DNA from: a virus
Reading direction: 5' to 3' (one strand)
Virus record (IMG/VR): IMGVR_UViG_3300023171_000020
Location: 1-47,466 of that record
DNA length: 47,466 bases
Shown piece by piece: positions 20,782-28,199 of the stretch. A program made the translations under genes and the position numbers. The stretch's first letter is position 1, and each line of letters opens with the position of its first letter. The notes under the pieces were generated by a model that saw only the letters and a list, made by a program, of their open reading frames with translations, had not been told where the DNA came from and did no database searches.

Positions 20782-21001
20782 GCCCCTCGACAACCCGATC
20801 CCCGGCGGCAAGTTCAACGAGGAAATCGAACGCAAGCGCCTCCGGGACCAGTTCGCCGGCCGCGCGATGGAAGGCTTGATGGGGCGACTGGAATTGATTG
20901 ACAGCATTGCGCAGGCCCGCGGCATGACAGCGGAAAATTATATCGGCATCACGGCGTACGGAATTGCCGATGGCATGATGAAAGCGAGGGATGGGAAATG
21001 A
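20774..21001 (+). CDS. Small hypothetical protein
   Basis: Encodes 75 residues (MPKPLDNPIPGGKFNEEIER..., then MEGLMGRLELIDSIAQARGMTAENYIGITAYGIADGMMKARDGK). It looks like a helical soluble protein. It overlaps the immunity gene by 8 bases and the next gene by 4. No family is recognised. Confidence 0.72.
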   Translation: MPKPLDNPIPGGKFNEEIERKRLRDQFAGRAMEGLMGRLELIDSIAQARGMTAENYIGITAYGIADGMMKARDGK

Positions 21002-21249
21002 AGCGTGGAAAATATAAATTCAGTTACGGCTATTGGGCCGGCGCAACGGTAACGGTAGACGCAACGTCCGAAGACGAGGCCCGAATTAAGGCCCGCGCCG
21101 AAATGGATCGGCGATACGAAAAACTCGGAAAAGAGCCCCCGGTAGCATGGCGTTTAGTCTTAGTTTGCCCTATCGAAACCCAGCCTGGTTCTCCCGACTT
21201 TGACGGAGCTGCGGCATTTGAAGCTTTTCAATCAACAGGGGATGACTAA
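20998..21249 (+). CDS. Small hypothetical protein
   Basis: Encodes 83 residues. The start (MKRGKYKFSYGYWAGATVTVDATSEDEARIKARAEMDRRY) shows two strands and a helix, and the end (EAFQSTGDD) is acidic. It overlaps both neighbours (ATGA, TAATG). I do not recognise the family. It belongs to the P3 early operon, where genes of unknown function are common. Confidence 0.72.
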   Translation: MKRGKYKFSYGYWAGATVTVDATSEDEARIKARAEMDRRYEKLGKEPPVAWRLVLVCPIETQPGSPDFDGAAAFEAFQSTGDD

Positions 21250-21590
21250 TGAAAACATCCGAACTCAGTGGCGCCATACTAGATTTTTGGGTAGCGCTAG
21301 CCGAAAGCGACACGTCCCCTACGCCGGTTCCCGATCCTTTCCACCCTTCGATAGACTGGGCGCACGGCGGTCCCATAATCGAGCGTGAAAGACCAAGTCT
21401 AGACGCTTGTGTCGGTAACATTGGGTGGTACGCCCGAAGCCGACACGCGCCATGTGATGGCGACCAGTTTTACGGGGATACCCTGTTGATTGCGGCAATG
21501 AGGGCTTACGTGGCGTCGAAGTTCGGCAACCAAGTTCCCGACTCACTCAAAGATCAATCACTTGCAGACGGCGTTGTACCGGGCGAGTAG
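21249..21590 (+). CDS. Hypothetical protein ending the rightward early operon
   Basis: Encodes 113 residues (KTSELSGAILDFWVALAESDT, HPSIDWAHGGPIIERERPSL, YARSRHAPCDGDQFYGDTLLIAAMRAYVASKFGNQVPDSL). The pattern ELxGxxLDxWVA, DWxxGGPIIE and GxTxLxAAMRxYVxSxxGxxVxxP matches a common family of phage proteins of unknown function (DUF2591-like). Its 3' end overlaps the Rz/Rz1 genes coming from the other strand by about 37 bases, with no terminator between. Confidence 0.8.
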   Translation: MKTSELSGAILDFWVALAESDTSPTPVPDPFHPSIDWAHGGPIIERERPSLDACVGNIGWYARSRHAPCDGDQFYGDTLLIAAMRAYVASKFGNQVPDSLKDQSLADGVVPGE

Positions 21591-21811
21591 GTCATTGAAG
21601 TCCCGCACGTCGCGCGCACTGTCTCCGGCGATGCGGATAAGATCGTCAGCAGTTCCAGGCAGGACGTCGGTTCTTTCTTCCGGGCCAGGTCCGGCGGCAG
21701 CGCCGGCTTGCGCACCGGCTGCGGAACGACAGGCACCAGGGATTGACAAGCGCACAGTGCCAGCACGGGCAGCAGCGCGCACAGCCGCAAGGTCTTTTGC
21801 ATGTTGGTCAT
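21554..21811 (-). CDS. Outer-membrane spanin Rz1 (lipoprotein), nested in Rz
   Basis: Encodes 85 residues. The signal peptide MTNMQKTLRLCALLPVLALC ends in a lipobox at Cys22 (LCAC). The mature part is Pro-rich at first (VVPQPVRKPALPPDLARKK). It lies wholly within the Rz gene region in another frame and ends four bases beyond it, the classic Rz/Rz1 layout. The lipoprotein sits in the outer membrane and binds the inner spanin, fusing the membranes at lysis. Confidence 0.85.
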   Translation of the reverse strand: MTNMQKTLRLCALLPVLALCACQSLVPVVPQPVRKPALPPDLARKKEPTSCLELLTILSASPETVRATCGTSMTYSPGTTPSASD

Positions 21812-22028
21812 TGCTCATTGCCCTTTTCATTTCCGATTCATCGGCTTCGATCTGCAGCTGCTCCTGGCGCTTGGCGTTCGCCGCGTTGGCCAGCGCCAGC
21901 GCGGAGGTGTGCTGCGCCACCAGCTTGTCGTACTTGCGCGCCATGTAACGATGATCTACCGAAGCCCCTGTGGCCAAGCCGATCATCAGTGCGACCGCAG
22001 CAATCGGCCAGGTAGGCACAAGGCTCAT
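21558..22028 (-). CDS. Inner-membrane spanin Rz
   Basis: Encodes 156 residues from ATG 22028, which overlaps the endolysin stop as ATGA. One N-terminal membrane segment (WPIAAVALMIGLATGASV) is followed by a long periplasmic helical part (YDKLVAQHTSALALANAANAKRQEQLQIEADESEMKRAMS), the usual spanin coiled coil. The end (DDLIRIAGDSARDVRDFNDLLARYNAVCK) fits the Rz family. It spans the periplasm together with the nested Rz1. Confidence 0.85.
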   Translation of the reverse strand: MSLVPTWPIAAVALMIGLATGASVDHRYMARKYDKLVAQHTSALALANAANAKRQEQLQIEADESEMKRAMSNDQHAKDLAAVRAAARAGTVRLSIPGACRSAAGAQAGAAAGPGPEERTDVLPGTADDLIRIAGDSARDVRDFNDLLARYNAVCK

Positions 22029-22459
22029 TCCGGACTCACGAACAAATCCGCCTCGGCCGCGCGCCGGCGCACCAGGCCCTTGACCACTTTGCCGTTGTCT
22101 TGGTTCCACCGGGCGAACTGCAGCGCGGCGCCGCCCTCGTCCCCGCTATTCAACTTGCGCACCAGGGTGGACGAGGTGAACGCGCCCACGCCAATGTTGA
22201 AGGCCAGCGCCACCATCGCGTCGAACTGGTTCTGCGTCACGGGCACCGTCACGGCCTTGTTCACGCCCGCCACGCTCTTCGCGACGTCCTCCGCAAACCA
22301 GCACTCGATCTGCGCATCCGTCGCCACCTGGCCGCGCTTCACGCCGCCGGTGTGCCCAATGCCGATCGTCCATACCCCGCCGCCGTCCAGGTACGCGACT
22401 TTCTCGCGGCCCTCGAACTGCTCGATCAGGTGTTTTCCTCGTTGGCCCAGTCGCATCAT
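22025..22459 (-). CDS. Endolysin, T4-type lysozyme (glycoside hydrolase family 24)
   Basis: Encodes 144 residues. The catalytic set is Glu16 (FEGRE), Asp25 (AYLDGGG) and Thr31 (VWTIGIGHT), with the same spacing as Glu11-Asp20-Thr26 of T4 lysozyme. The core ends with QNQFDAMVALAFNIG and the typical RRAAEADLF. It cuts peptidoglycan glycan strands. No signal or SAR segment is seen, so it needs the holin to reach the wall. It is coupled to the holin (ATGA) and to Rz. Confidence 0.92.
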   Translation of the reverse strand: MMRLGQRGKHLIEQFEGREKVAYLDGGGVWTIGIGHTGGVKRGQVATDAQIECWFAEDVAKSVAGVNKAVTVPVTQNQFDAMVALAFNIGVGAFTSSTLVRKLNSGDEGGAALQFARWNQDNGKVVKGLVRRRAAEADLFVSPE

Positions 22460-22911
22460 GGCGTACCTCCGTCATTGTTCGGCGCCGGGGTACCGCTCAA
22501 GCGCCCGAGAATACCATTGAGCCAAGGGAAGAACCCCTTGGCGAGCGCCACCTCGAGCACCTGGGTGCCGCCGAAGCCCGCCAGCATGATCAGGATGAAC
22601 TGCGGCCACATTGGCACTTCCAGCCAGCTGGTGAAAGCGAACACCAGCACGCCGGCCGCAACCGAGGACACCAAGTCCTTGGCGATTTCGAGAGGGAGAT
22701 TTTTGACGGCGATGTCGCGCTTGGCGACTTTGATGATGGTGGCCACCGAGCCGAATGCGAACGACACGCCAGCTACCCAGCGCACGGATTCCAGGGGAAT
22801 CGATTCGATACCTACAACAACCGCTTTTGCTTCTGCGGCGTAGGCGATGACAATACCAGTGATGAATAGGTGGACCAGAGCGGCAACTTTTAGCTGTATG
22901 CTTTTTCCCAC
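22456..22911 (-). CDS. Holin
   Basis: Encodes 151 residues with three or four hydrophobic segments: VAALVHLFITGIVIAYAAEA, WVAGVSFAFGSVATIIKV, LVSSVAAGVLVFAFTSWL and WPQFILIMLAGFGGTQVLEV. It has a short basic loop (KVAKRDIAVKN) and a polar tail (SGTPAPNNDGGTP). The layout and its place just before the endolysin make it the most likely holin. The two membrane proteins upstream could instead be holin or antiholin. Confidence 0.75.
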   Translation of the reverse strand: MGKSIQLKVAALVHLFITGIVIAYAAEAKAVVVGIESIPLESVRWVAGVSFAFGSVATIIKVAKRDIAVKNLPLEIAKDLVSSVAAGVLVFAFTSWLEVPMWPQFILIMLAGFGGTQVLEVALAKGFFPWLNGILGRLSGTPAPNNDGGTP

Positions 22912-23339
22912 TCTGGGCTCCGTGATCTTTCGGCCGCGTCTAAATACGCCACCGCTATGTTAGTTAAGGCAACCCAATAAAAATACCCTACCAAGGATAC
23001 ACCGTATCCGCCCTGCTGGGCAACAAAAGGTTGTCCGACATAACATACTGCGAGGCCGATAAACAACCAGTGGCGATAATAAAAGATCCGGCGCCAACGA
23101 ATTCGAAAACTCACAGGGCCGATATGAAACCCCTTGGGCGTCCAGTCGTTAAGAAAAACGTCAACTAGCGCCAGGGCGCCGAAGAACCCCATGAACCAGA
23201 TCAGGGTGCTGCCGTATTCGTGCTGGCCGATCCGCCACAGGCTGGAATTCGGTTCGTTCATGGCGTTGTACCAGGAGAACAAGGCGTTGCCGGCAAGGGC
23301 GGCCCGGAATGTGGCCGGGTAGTGGTCATTCAGGCGCAT
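22890..23339 (-). CDS. Membrane protein in the lysis region
   Basis: Encodes 149 residues. Likely membrane segments are STLIWFMGFFGALALVDVFL, HWLFIGLAVCYVGQPFVA and VSLVGYFYWVALTNIAVAYL, separated by a basic loop (FRIRWRRIFYYR). ATG 23339 follows GAGG. Its end overlaps the holin gene by 22 bases. It could be an antiholin or an accessory lysis protein; I do not recognise the family. Confidence 0.75.
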   Translation of the reverse strand: MRLNDHYPATFRAALAGNALFSWYNAMNEPNSSLWRIGQHEYGSTLIWFMGFFGALALVDVFLNDWTPKGFHIGPVSFRIRWRRIFYYRHWLFIGLAVCYVGQPFVAQQGGYGVSLVGYFYWVALTNIAVAYLDAAERSRSPEWEKAYS

Positions 23340-23721
23340 CTTGATTCCTCAATATTGGTGTCAGCACCGGCGAGAACGCTATGCAAATCCCAAGCTCCAG
23401 TGTCTCAAGCAGCTTTACGATAACGTGGTAGGGGGAGAGAGGGGCACTTCCGTCCAGAGCATACCCCATTAAATGGGCGATGACCAACAGAGCACAGGTG
23501 TTCATAAGTAAAAACCCCGCCTCGCAGCGCGTGAGGTACGCGACCAGAGCGACAACAGTCTCGTACAGGATGCAGAACAGATAGAACTGGAATTGCGATT
23601 CGGCGGGAACAGGGAGGAAGATATTCAGGCCCACGATGAGCGTGAGCGCCAGCATGCGGGCATCCAGGAAGTTCAGGATGATCCCGACCACCAGGAGAGA
23701 ACCGCAGGCTGGCAAGTACAT
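23326..23721 (-). CDS. Membrane protein in the lysis region
   Basis: Encodes 131 residues from ATG 23721, one base after the stop of the 34-residue peptide. An ATG at 23778 in this frame would give 150 residues with a basic N-terminus and lies inside that peptide. It has four hydrophobic segments, for example GSLLVVGIILNFLDARML, TLIVGLNIFLPV, FQFYLFCILYETVVALVAYL and NTCALLVIAHLMGY. Function unknown; likely part of the lysis set or a superinfection factor. Confidence 0.72.
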   Translation of the reverse strand: MYLPACGSLLVVGIILNFLDARMLALTLIVGLNIFLPVPAESQFQFYLFCILYETVVALVAYLTRCEAGFLLMNTCALLVIAHLMGYALDGSAPLSPYHVIVKLLETLELGICIAFSPVLTPILRNQDAPE

Positions 23722-23722
23722 C

Positions 23723-23827
23723 TTAGCCGCGCGCGATGGTAGGCGGCTTCTTGATCGGCGGGTTACCGTTGCCTGCATCCGGCGATGGAATCGGTTCGGG
23801 GGTCGGCACTGGGGTCGTTTCGGACAT
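23723..23827 (-). CDS. Pro-rich peptide, 34 residues
   Basis: ATG 23827 to TAA 23723. The peptide is MSETTPVPTPEPIPSPDAGN followed by GNPPIKKPPTIARG, almost a third Pro. Short Pro-rich products of this style occur between tail fibre and lysis genes in other phages. The stop lies one base before the next start, which suggests coupling. The ribosome site is weak, so the call is moderate. Confidence 0.55.
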   Translation of the reverse strand: MSETTPVPTPEPIPSPDAGNGNPPIKKPPTIARG

Positions 23828-23883
23828 GGCTGTCTTTCGTCAGGTTAATAGAGATCGCATTGTACGGTCGGCCCTGCGCCCGG

Positions 23884-24366
23884 TCAACTTGCGTTGCCCC
23901 AGTACAGGTTAATCTCGACCCCGGTGGCCGTCATCGTGTGCCCGGTGTTGTCGGTCACGGTGAGGTTCAGGGTAACGGTGGCGCTGCCGTTGGCCAGCTT
24001 GACGAAGGTGTACGACGCGCTGACAGCCGCGCCGGTGAGCGCGCCCACCGTGGCGCCGCCGACGTTGCTTACAACCGTCCACTGGTAGGTGTAGCCGCCC
24101 GTGCCACCGACCACCGCTACCGTCGCGGTGCCCGTCACCGTGCCGCCGGCCGTCTCCGAGTTGGCCGGGCCGCCTGATCCGTTCGTTACAGTCAACGTCA
24201 TCGGCGTGTACGCGCTCTTGCCGTACAGGTTGCCCAAGCTGATCGGCCCGGACGGCACGCCGGCCAGCGCGCGCGCGCGCGAATCCCCCAGGGACAGCGG
24301 CAAGCCGATGCCCAGCTCGGCCGCCACCTGGCCGATGCTGATGGGGCCAGCCGCGGGCAGCGTCAT
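23884..24366 (-). CDS. Tail-associated protein with Ig/PKD-like domain
   Basis: Encodes 160 residues. The N-terminal ~50 (ISIGQVAAELGIGLPLSLGDSRARALAGVPSGPISLGNLYGKS) has the SxxRxLAGxPSGxISLxxLYGKS pattern seen at attachment ends of many phage tail proteins. The rest (TATVAVVGGTGGYTYQWTVVSNVGG..., NLTVTDNTGHTMTATGVEINL) is an Ig/PKD-like beta sandwich. It starts ATGA inside the stop of the tail fibre gene, so it is probably a small fibre or fibre partner on the tail. Confidence 0.78.
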   Translation of the reverse strand: MTLPAAGPISIGQVAAELGIGLPLSLGDSRARALAGVPSGPISLGNLYGKSAYTPMTLTVTNGSGGPANSETAGGTVTGTATVAVVGGTGGYTYQWTVVSNVGGATVGALTGAAVSASYTFVKLANGSATVTLNLTVTDNTGHTMTATGVEINLYWGNAS

Positions 24367-25610
24367 GCCAATGCGCGCCGCAACGCGCCCTGGGCCATGG
24401 CGAAGGAGAGGCCACCGTAGTTCACCGTTAAGCGGCCATACTCGTCCTCATGCACCGCTTCCGGCACGATCTCGCGGATGGTCTGCGCACCGCCGCCGAC
24501 TGAGGTGCCGCCGTCGATCCAATCGAAAATACCGGCCTTGTCCATGCGCGCCAGCGCGTCGAGCTGCGCGTCGGTCAGTTCGCGCCAGTTCTTTTTCTTG
24601 CGCTCGTCCGACGTCTGAGTGACGACCGGCGCCGAGATATTGCCGGTGAAGGCGGCGCCGTCCAAGCGAGCGTACTGCGCCGGGGCGAAGTTCCCCTGGT
24701 GGTAGATTTCGTAGGCCACCGCGCCCATGTTGTATCCGCCCACTTTCCATTTGTTATCCGTGTCTAGGCCAAAGAACGCGGCGAACTGGGTACCGCGTAA
24801 AAACTGGATGACCGCTGACGCTGAAGTGTTACCCCCGTTGCCGATAATAAGAGCAACCGCGTCATTTTGGCCGGCGGCGGAAATGCCGGCAATATTCGGG
24901 GGCTGCGAGGAGTTCAGGCGAGTGCCTAAGCTGACATTATCTTGCGACAGCTTCACCACCGCGTTGGCAGCTGGCACACCCAAGTTCGTGCGCGCACCTG
25001 CCGCGGTAGTCGATCCTGTGCCCCCACTCGACACCGGCAACGTGCCTACCGCGTCGATAATCTCGGCTTGACTTGGCGTATTGCCGCCGTCGCCGCGATC
25101 GCCTTTAGGGTCAAAGAACGCCATCAACGTGTCGTTGGCCGCAAAGGGCGATGCCGATGTCGATGCGCGCGGGGTGAGTGTTAGATTGAAATACCCCGAT
25201 GCGGCGGTGACCGCGGTGATGTCGAACAGCAGATAGGTGGTGACATCACCGACACGCTGCAGGCGCACACTGGCCTTCACGTTGCTAGTGCCCGTTTGCA
25301 GGGCCTGCAAGAAGGCGCTGACGTCGCCGCCGTTACCCGCCACCGTGTCGATGCGCATGGTGGTGGCGGTGTTCTGCACCGCGCTATTGAGGCGCAGCTT
25401 GCCTGTCCCGGGGTCCGCATCGCCCGTGCCCGTGTCAAAAGTGTAGGCGAACGAATTGGCGCCGCCCGCGGCCAGCGTGGTGATCCCCGACAGGAACGTG
25501 TTCATCTGCGGAATGAGCGCGGTCAACCACATAAGGAAAGCATCGACGCGGTTCGAAAACGTGGTGCGGTCGCCGCGCTGGGGCGCTGGCGGGGGCGAAG
25601 AGAAGGCCAT
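24363..25610 (-). CDS. Tail fibre with self-cleaving S74 chaperone domain
   Basis: Encodes 415 residues. The N-terminal part (SPPPAPQRGDRTTFSNRVDAFLMWLTALIPQMNTF) occurs in many phage fibres. The middle is Gly/Ser/Thr-rich and contains GTGSTTAAGARTNLGV, a common fibre repeat. The C-terminal ~90 residues are an intramolecular chaperone: TQTSDERKKKNWRELTDAQLDALARM with the catalytic Ser near residue 334 and nearby Lys, then FDWIDGG. This domain helps the trimer fold and is then cut off, as in tailspikes and fibres of the peptidase S74 family. Confidence 0.88.
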   Translation of the reverse strand: MAFSSPPPAPQRGDRTTFSNRVDAFLMWLTALIPQMNTFLSGITTLAAGGANSFAYTFDTGTGDADPGTGKLRLNSAVQNTATTMRIDTVAGNGGDVSAFLQALQTGTSNVKASVRLQRVGDVTTYLLFDITAVTAASGYFNLTLTPRASTSASPFAANDTLMAFFDPKGDRGDGGNTPSQAEIIDAVGTLPVSSGGTGSTTAAGARTNLGVPAANAVVKLSQDNVSLGTRLNSSQPPNIAGISAAGQNDAVALIIGNGGNTSASAVIQFLRGTQFAAFFGLDTDNKWKVGGYNMGAVAYEIYHQGNFAPAQYARLDGAAFTGNISAPVVTQTSDERKKKNWRELTDAQLDALARMDKAGIFDWIDGGTSVGGGAQTIREIVPEAVHEDEYGRLTVNYGGLSFAMAQGALRRALA

Positions 25611-26635
25611 TAGATAAATCCTTTAACTGAAATATTCAGGGTAGCAAACGGGTACATGGCCGGCGACATGCTGCCGCTAATCAGCCCAAAAACAGTGAGC
25701 CATTCGTATTCGGCCGCTTGGCTGCCGACAACTACCACCGGCACGCCCAGCACCTCCTTGATCGTGTCGAGCACGCTGTTGGCATCAGCCTTGTCCATGA
25801 CCGTGCTGATAGACATGCCAGTGGCGTTGGCGCGCTTCTTCACCGTCGAGTTGCCGAATGCGTCCTGCTTGAAATAGCTGAAATCCTGCGGCTCCACCTT
25901 GGCGTCGCGCTGCGGGACACCCACCGGGCGGAGATCGCCCAGCGCCAGCATGCCGAGCTTGACGTTACCCGTGCTTTTGTTCAAGGTCAAGGTAATTTCC
26001 GAAGTGCTGTACGGCTCCAGCCCCGACGTGATGAACTGAGTGAGCGGCTTAAACCGATCAAAGAAATATTCGTAATAGTCGGCCGGCGCCGAACTCTCCA
26101 GCGGCGTGGTTGCCTGTTGGTAGACCACTGTGCCGCCGGCGCTGTCCTTGATGACGACCGAGTAGGAATCAGCGTCAATGCCGAACAGCGCAAACCCATT
26201 GAACGAGCCGGGCGCCAAGGTGATGATCAACGGCGAGGGCGCCGAGGTCTGGCTGCTGATGAGACCATCGAGCATGGCGTACTTGTTCGTCGGGCCCACT
26301 TCGAACCACCAGGTGGCGACGCCCGCTGCGTTGTACTGGTTGACTGGCGAGGAAGGGTCCTTGCCTGTGTTACCGTCCTTGACGCTCTCGTACACACGAT
26401 GCGTGCCGGCGAGATAGACGCGCGCGCCGGCCGCGTATGTGACATCGCCCGCCCATTGCGGCGCTGCATCTTCCACCAGTTCAGCGCCGCCCGCGACTAC
26501 TTGGCGCAGCACGCCGGGTACCGTCAGATCAACAGGCACCAGGATGCTGCAGGCATCGCCGTACTCGTCGTCGTAATCACTCCCACCGCCGGGGGAGGGG
26601 TTGACAGTACGGGCGTAGTCGATTGCAATTGGCAT
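25610..26635 (-). CDS. Tail protein with carbohydrate-binding-like module
   Basis: Encodes 341 residues. Residues ~60-110 (PQWAGDVTYAAGARVYLAGTHRVYESVKDGNTGKDPSSP) resemble CBM5/12-type or related sugar-binding modules. The rest is beta-rich and looks structural (FFDRFKPLTQFITSGLEPYSTSEITLTL, NVKLGMLALGDLRPVGVPQRDAKVEPQDFSYFKQDAFGN, TVFGLISGSMSPAMYPFATLNISVKGFI). Its place between tailspike and fibre genes suggests a distal tail or baseplate part that holds the fibres. It is one of few candidates for the tail tip in this genome. Confidence 0.75.
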   Translation of the reverse strand: MPIAIDYARTVNPSPGGGSDYDDEYGDACSILVPVDLTVPGVLRQVVAGGAELVEDAAPQWAGDVTYAAGARVYLAGTHRVYESVKDGNTGKDPSSPVNQYNAAGVATWWFEVGPTNKYAMLDGLISSQTSAPSPLIITLAPGSFNGFALFGIDADSYSVVIKDSAGGTVVYQQATTPLESSAPADYYEYFFDRFKPLTQFITSGLEPYSTSEITLTLNKSTGNVKLGMLALGDLRPVGVPQRDAKVEPQDFSYFKQDAFGNSTVKKRANATGMSISTVMDKADANSVLDTIKEVLGVPVVVVGSQAAEYEWLTVFGLISGSMSPAMYPFATLNISVKGFI

Positions 26636-26637
26636 AT

Positions 26638-28191
26638 TCAGCCTTGAAAACCGTTATGGGGAATACGGTTCACCGAGGGCACTTCCGAGTACGAAATATC
26701 AAGTTCATCCTCGGGGGCTAATAGACGTTGCAAGTTGTCTAAAATAGGCGTAAGCCAAAAATCAGTACCCCGATATTGCAAGACCTGCGTTACCGTACCC
26801 CCGGAGATACGAATTTCTTCGTAAAAAGTAGATGTGTTTTTGTACCGGAAGGGGGAAACAGTTACCGGAATATTTGCCCTATCTTTCTTAAAGAATATCG
26901 GTTTGTTTAGCACCTTATCAAAGACATGCCCAATCACGGTATCCGTACCGGCGTCGGATACGCCAACGGAAGTTCCTGTCCAGTTTTTTACAGCAACGTT
27001 AGCTATTCTATTTCGGAAGGCCCCCGCATCGACTTGAATTAATTCGAAGCGTCCCCCGTCAATTTCAGCGGTAGTACCTTGTAAAATCACTTTATTTGAG
27101 GCGTACGTGTTTAGGTATTTAGTGCTTTCACCCGCATCCGCAAAATCAATAGCTCCGATATTTTCAAACCCCGTCCCCGCAAAGGTATTGTAGCGGCAGC
27201 CTGCTCCTACTAAAAGCCCGTAACTTTCGGCGGATTCTATCGATCCCCCGCAAGAGTGGATCTGATCGGCCCCCGCGTACCTTACGTTAACGTTTAAACC
27301 GCAAATTCTATATTGCACGTTATTATTACTGCTATTTCCTACGTTTTCAAATCCATCCGTAACGTTACCCCGGGTGCCCGCGGAAAATCTTACACCTTCA
27401 TTTGGCTTAGACGACATAACCTGCATGTCTGTAGAGCAACGGAAGCGCATTATGTCGGCTTCTTGTATCCCCCGCATATCAAACGCAATCCCCGTAATAG
27501 GATTGGCATTAATACCATTAACGTCCCACTGAACCCGCGCCAGCCCCTGGGCCATAACAACACTGGTGGTGGTTGGATTCCCCTCGAAAGTTATCCCGAA
27601 AACATTACACTGATCCACGTAAGGCGCGGTCTTGGATCCCGAAGCAAAAGCGTCAAAACGGTGGCCGATGCCCGCGTGAAGGGCGGTAATTTTTACTTCT
27701 CGGAAAGAAGTTCCAAAAAAAGTAAAACCTGCGATAGCTAAATTTCCTTGATAACGATGCCGCAAGTGGGCTTTTTCCACTTTTACCGAGCATGGCGCGT
27801 TCTCCCGCGCATACGCCTCCATAGCTTCAAACGCAGAAGTAACTTCGCCAATAGCATTACCAGATTGCGCATCCGCAATTTGCTCTTTTGTCATGAAATC
27901 AAAAAAGTTTTTAGCCCCGTACGTGTTCACATCTGCGGGATCAAAAAGTAAAACAGGCCCCAGCTTCTTATAGACCTTATTAGCGATTTCCACCTGGGCG
28001 AAATACTTGCCGTTCGGCGCGGAGAATTGAAACGCCCCCTGTGCGTCGACCGGCACCGGGTTGGAGATTCGTGCGCCATCGACGTCATAAATCTCCGAAT
28101 CGGTCAGCCCATTCTCGTTGAGCACCCGCACGAACGCCTCGGGCAACACATTGCCCGCCAGGTCCTGCACCACGTTCGCGTATTGTTCCAT
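26638..28191 (-). CDS. Tailspike-like receptor-binding protein
   Basis: Encodes 517 residues. The first ~100 (MEQYANVVQDLAGNVLPEAF..., GARISNPVPVDAQGAFQFSAPNGKYFAQV, DPADVNTYGAKNF) match the virion-binding head and neck of tailspikes. The rest has the look of a right-handed beta helix: many short strands and Asn/Gly turns, such as NNVQYRICGLNVNVRYAGADQIHSCGG and KVILQGTTAEIDGG. Such proteins bind and often cut surface polysaccharide. DNA up to about residue 70 is GC-rich, then it turns clearly AT-richer, pointing to a swapped receptor-binding part. It sits right after the tape measure gene, where a tail-tip gene is expected. Confidence 0.82.
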   Translation of the reverse strand: MEQYANVVQDLAGNVLPEAFVRVLNENGLTDSEIYDVDGARISNPVPVDAQGAFQFSAPNGKYFAQVEIANKVYKKLGPVLLFDPADVNTYGAKNFFDFMTKEQIADAQSGNAIGEVTSAFEAMEAYARENAPCSVKVEKAHLRHRYQGNLAIAGFTFFGTSFREVKITALHAGIGHRFDAFASGSKTAPYVDQCNVFGITFEGNPTTTSVVMAQGLARVQWDVNGINANPITGIAFDMRGIQEADIMRFRCSTDMQVMSSKPNEGVRFSAGTRGNVTDGFENVGNSSNNNVQYRICGLNVNVRYAGADQIHSCGGSIESAESYGLLVGAGCRYNTFAGTGFENIGAIDFADAGESTKYLNTYASNKVILQGTTAEIDGGRFELIQVDAGAFRNRIANVAVKNWTGTSVGVSDAGTDTVIGHVFDKVLNKPIFFKKDRANIPVTVSPFRYKNTSTFYEEIRISGGTVTQVLQYRGTDFWLTPILDNLQRLLAPEDELDISYSEVPSVNRIPHNGFQG

Positions 28192-28199
28192 TATTTTCC

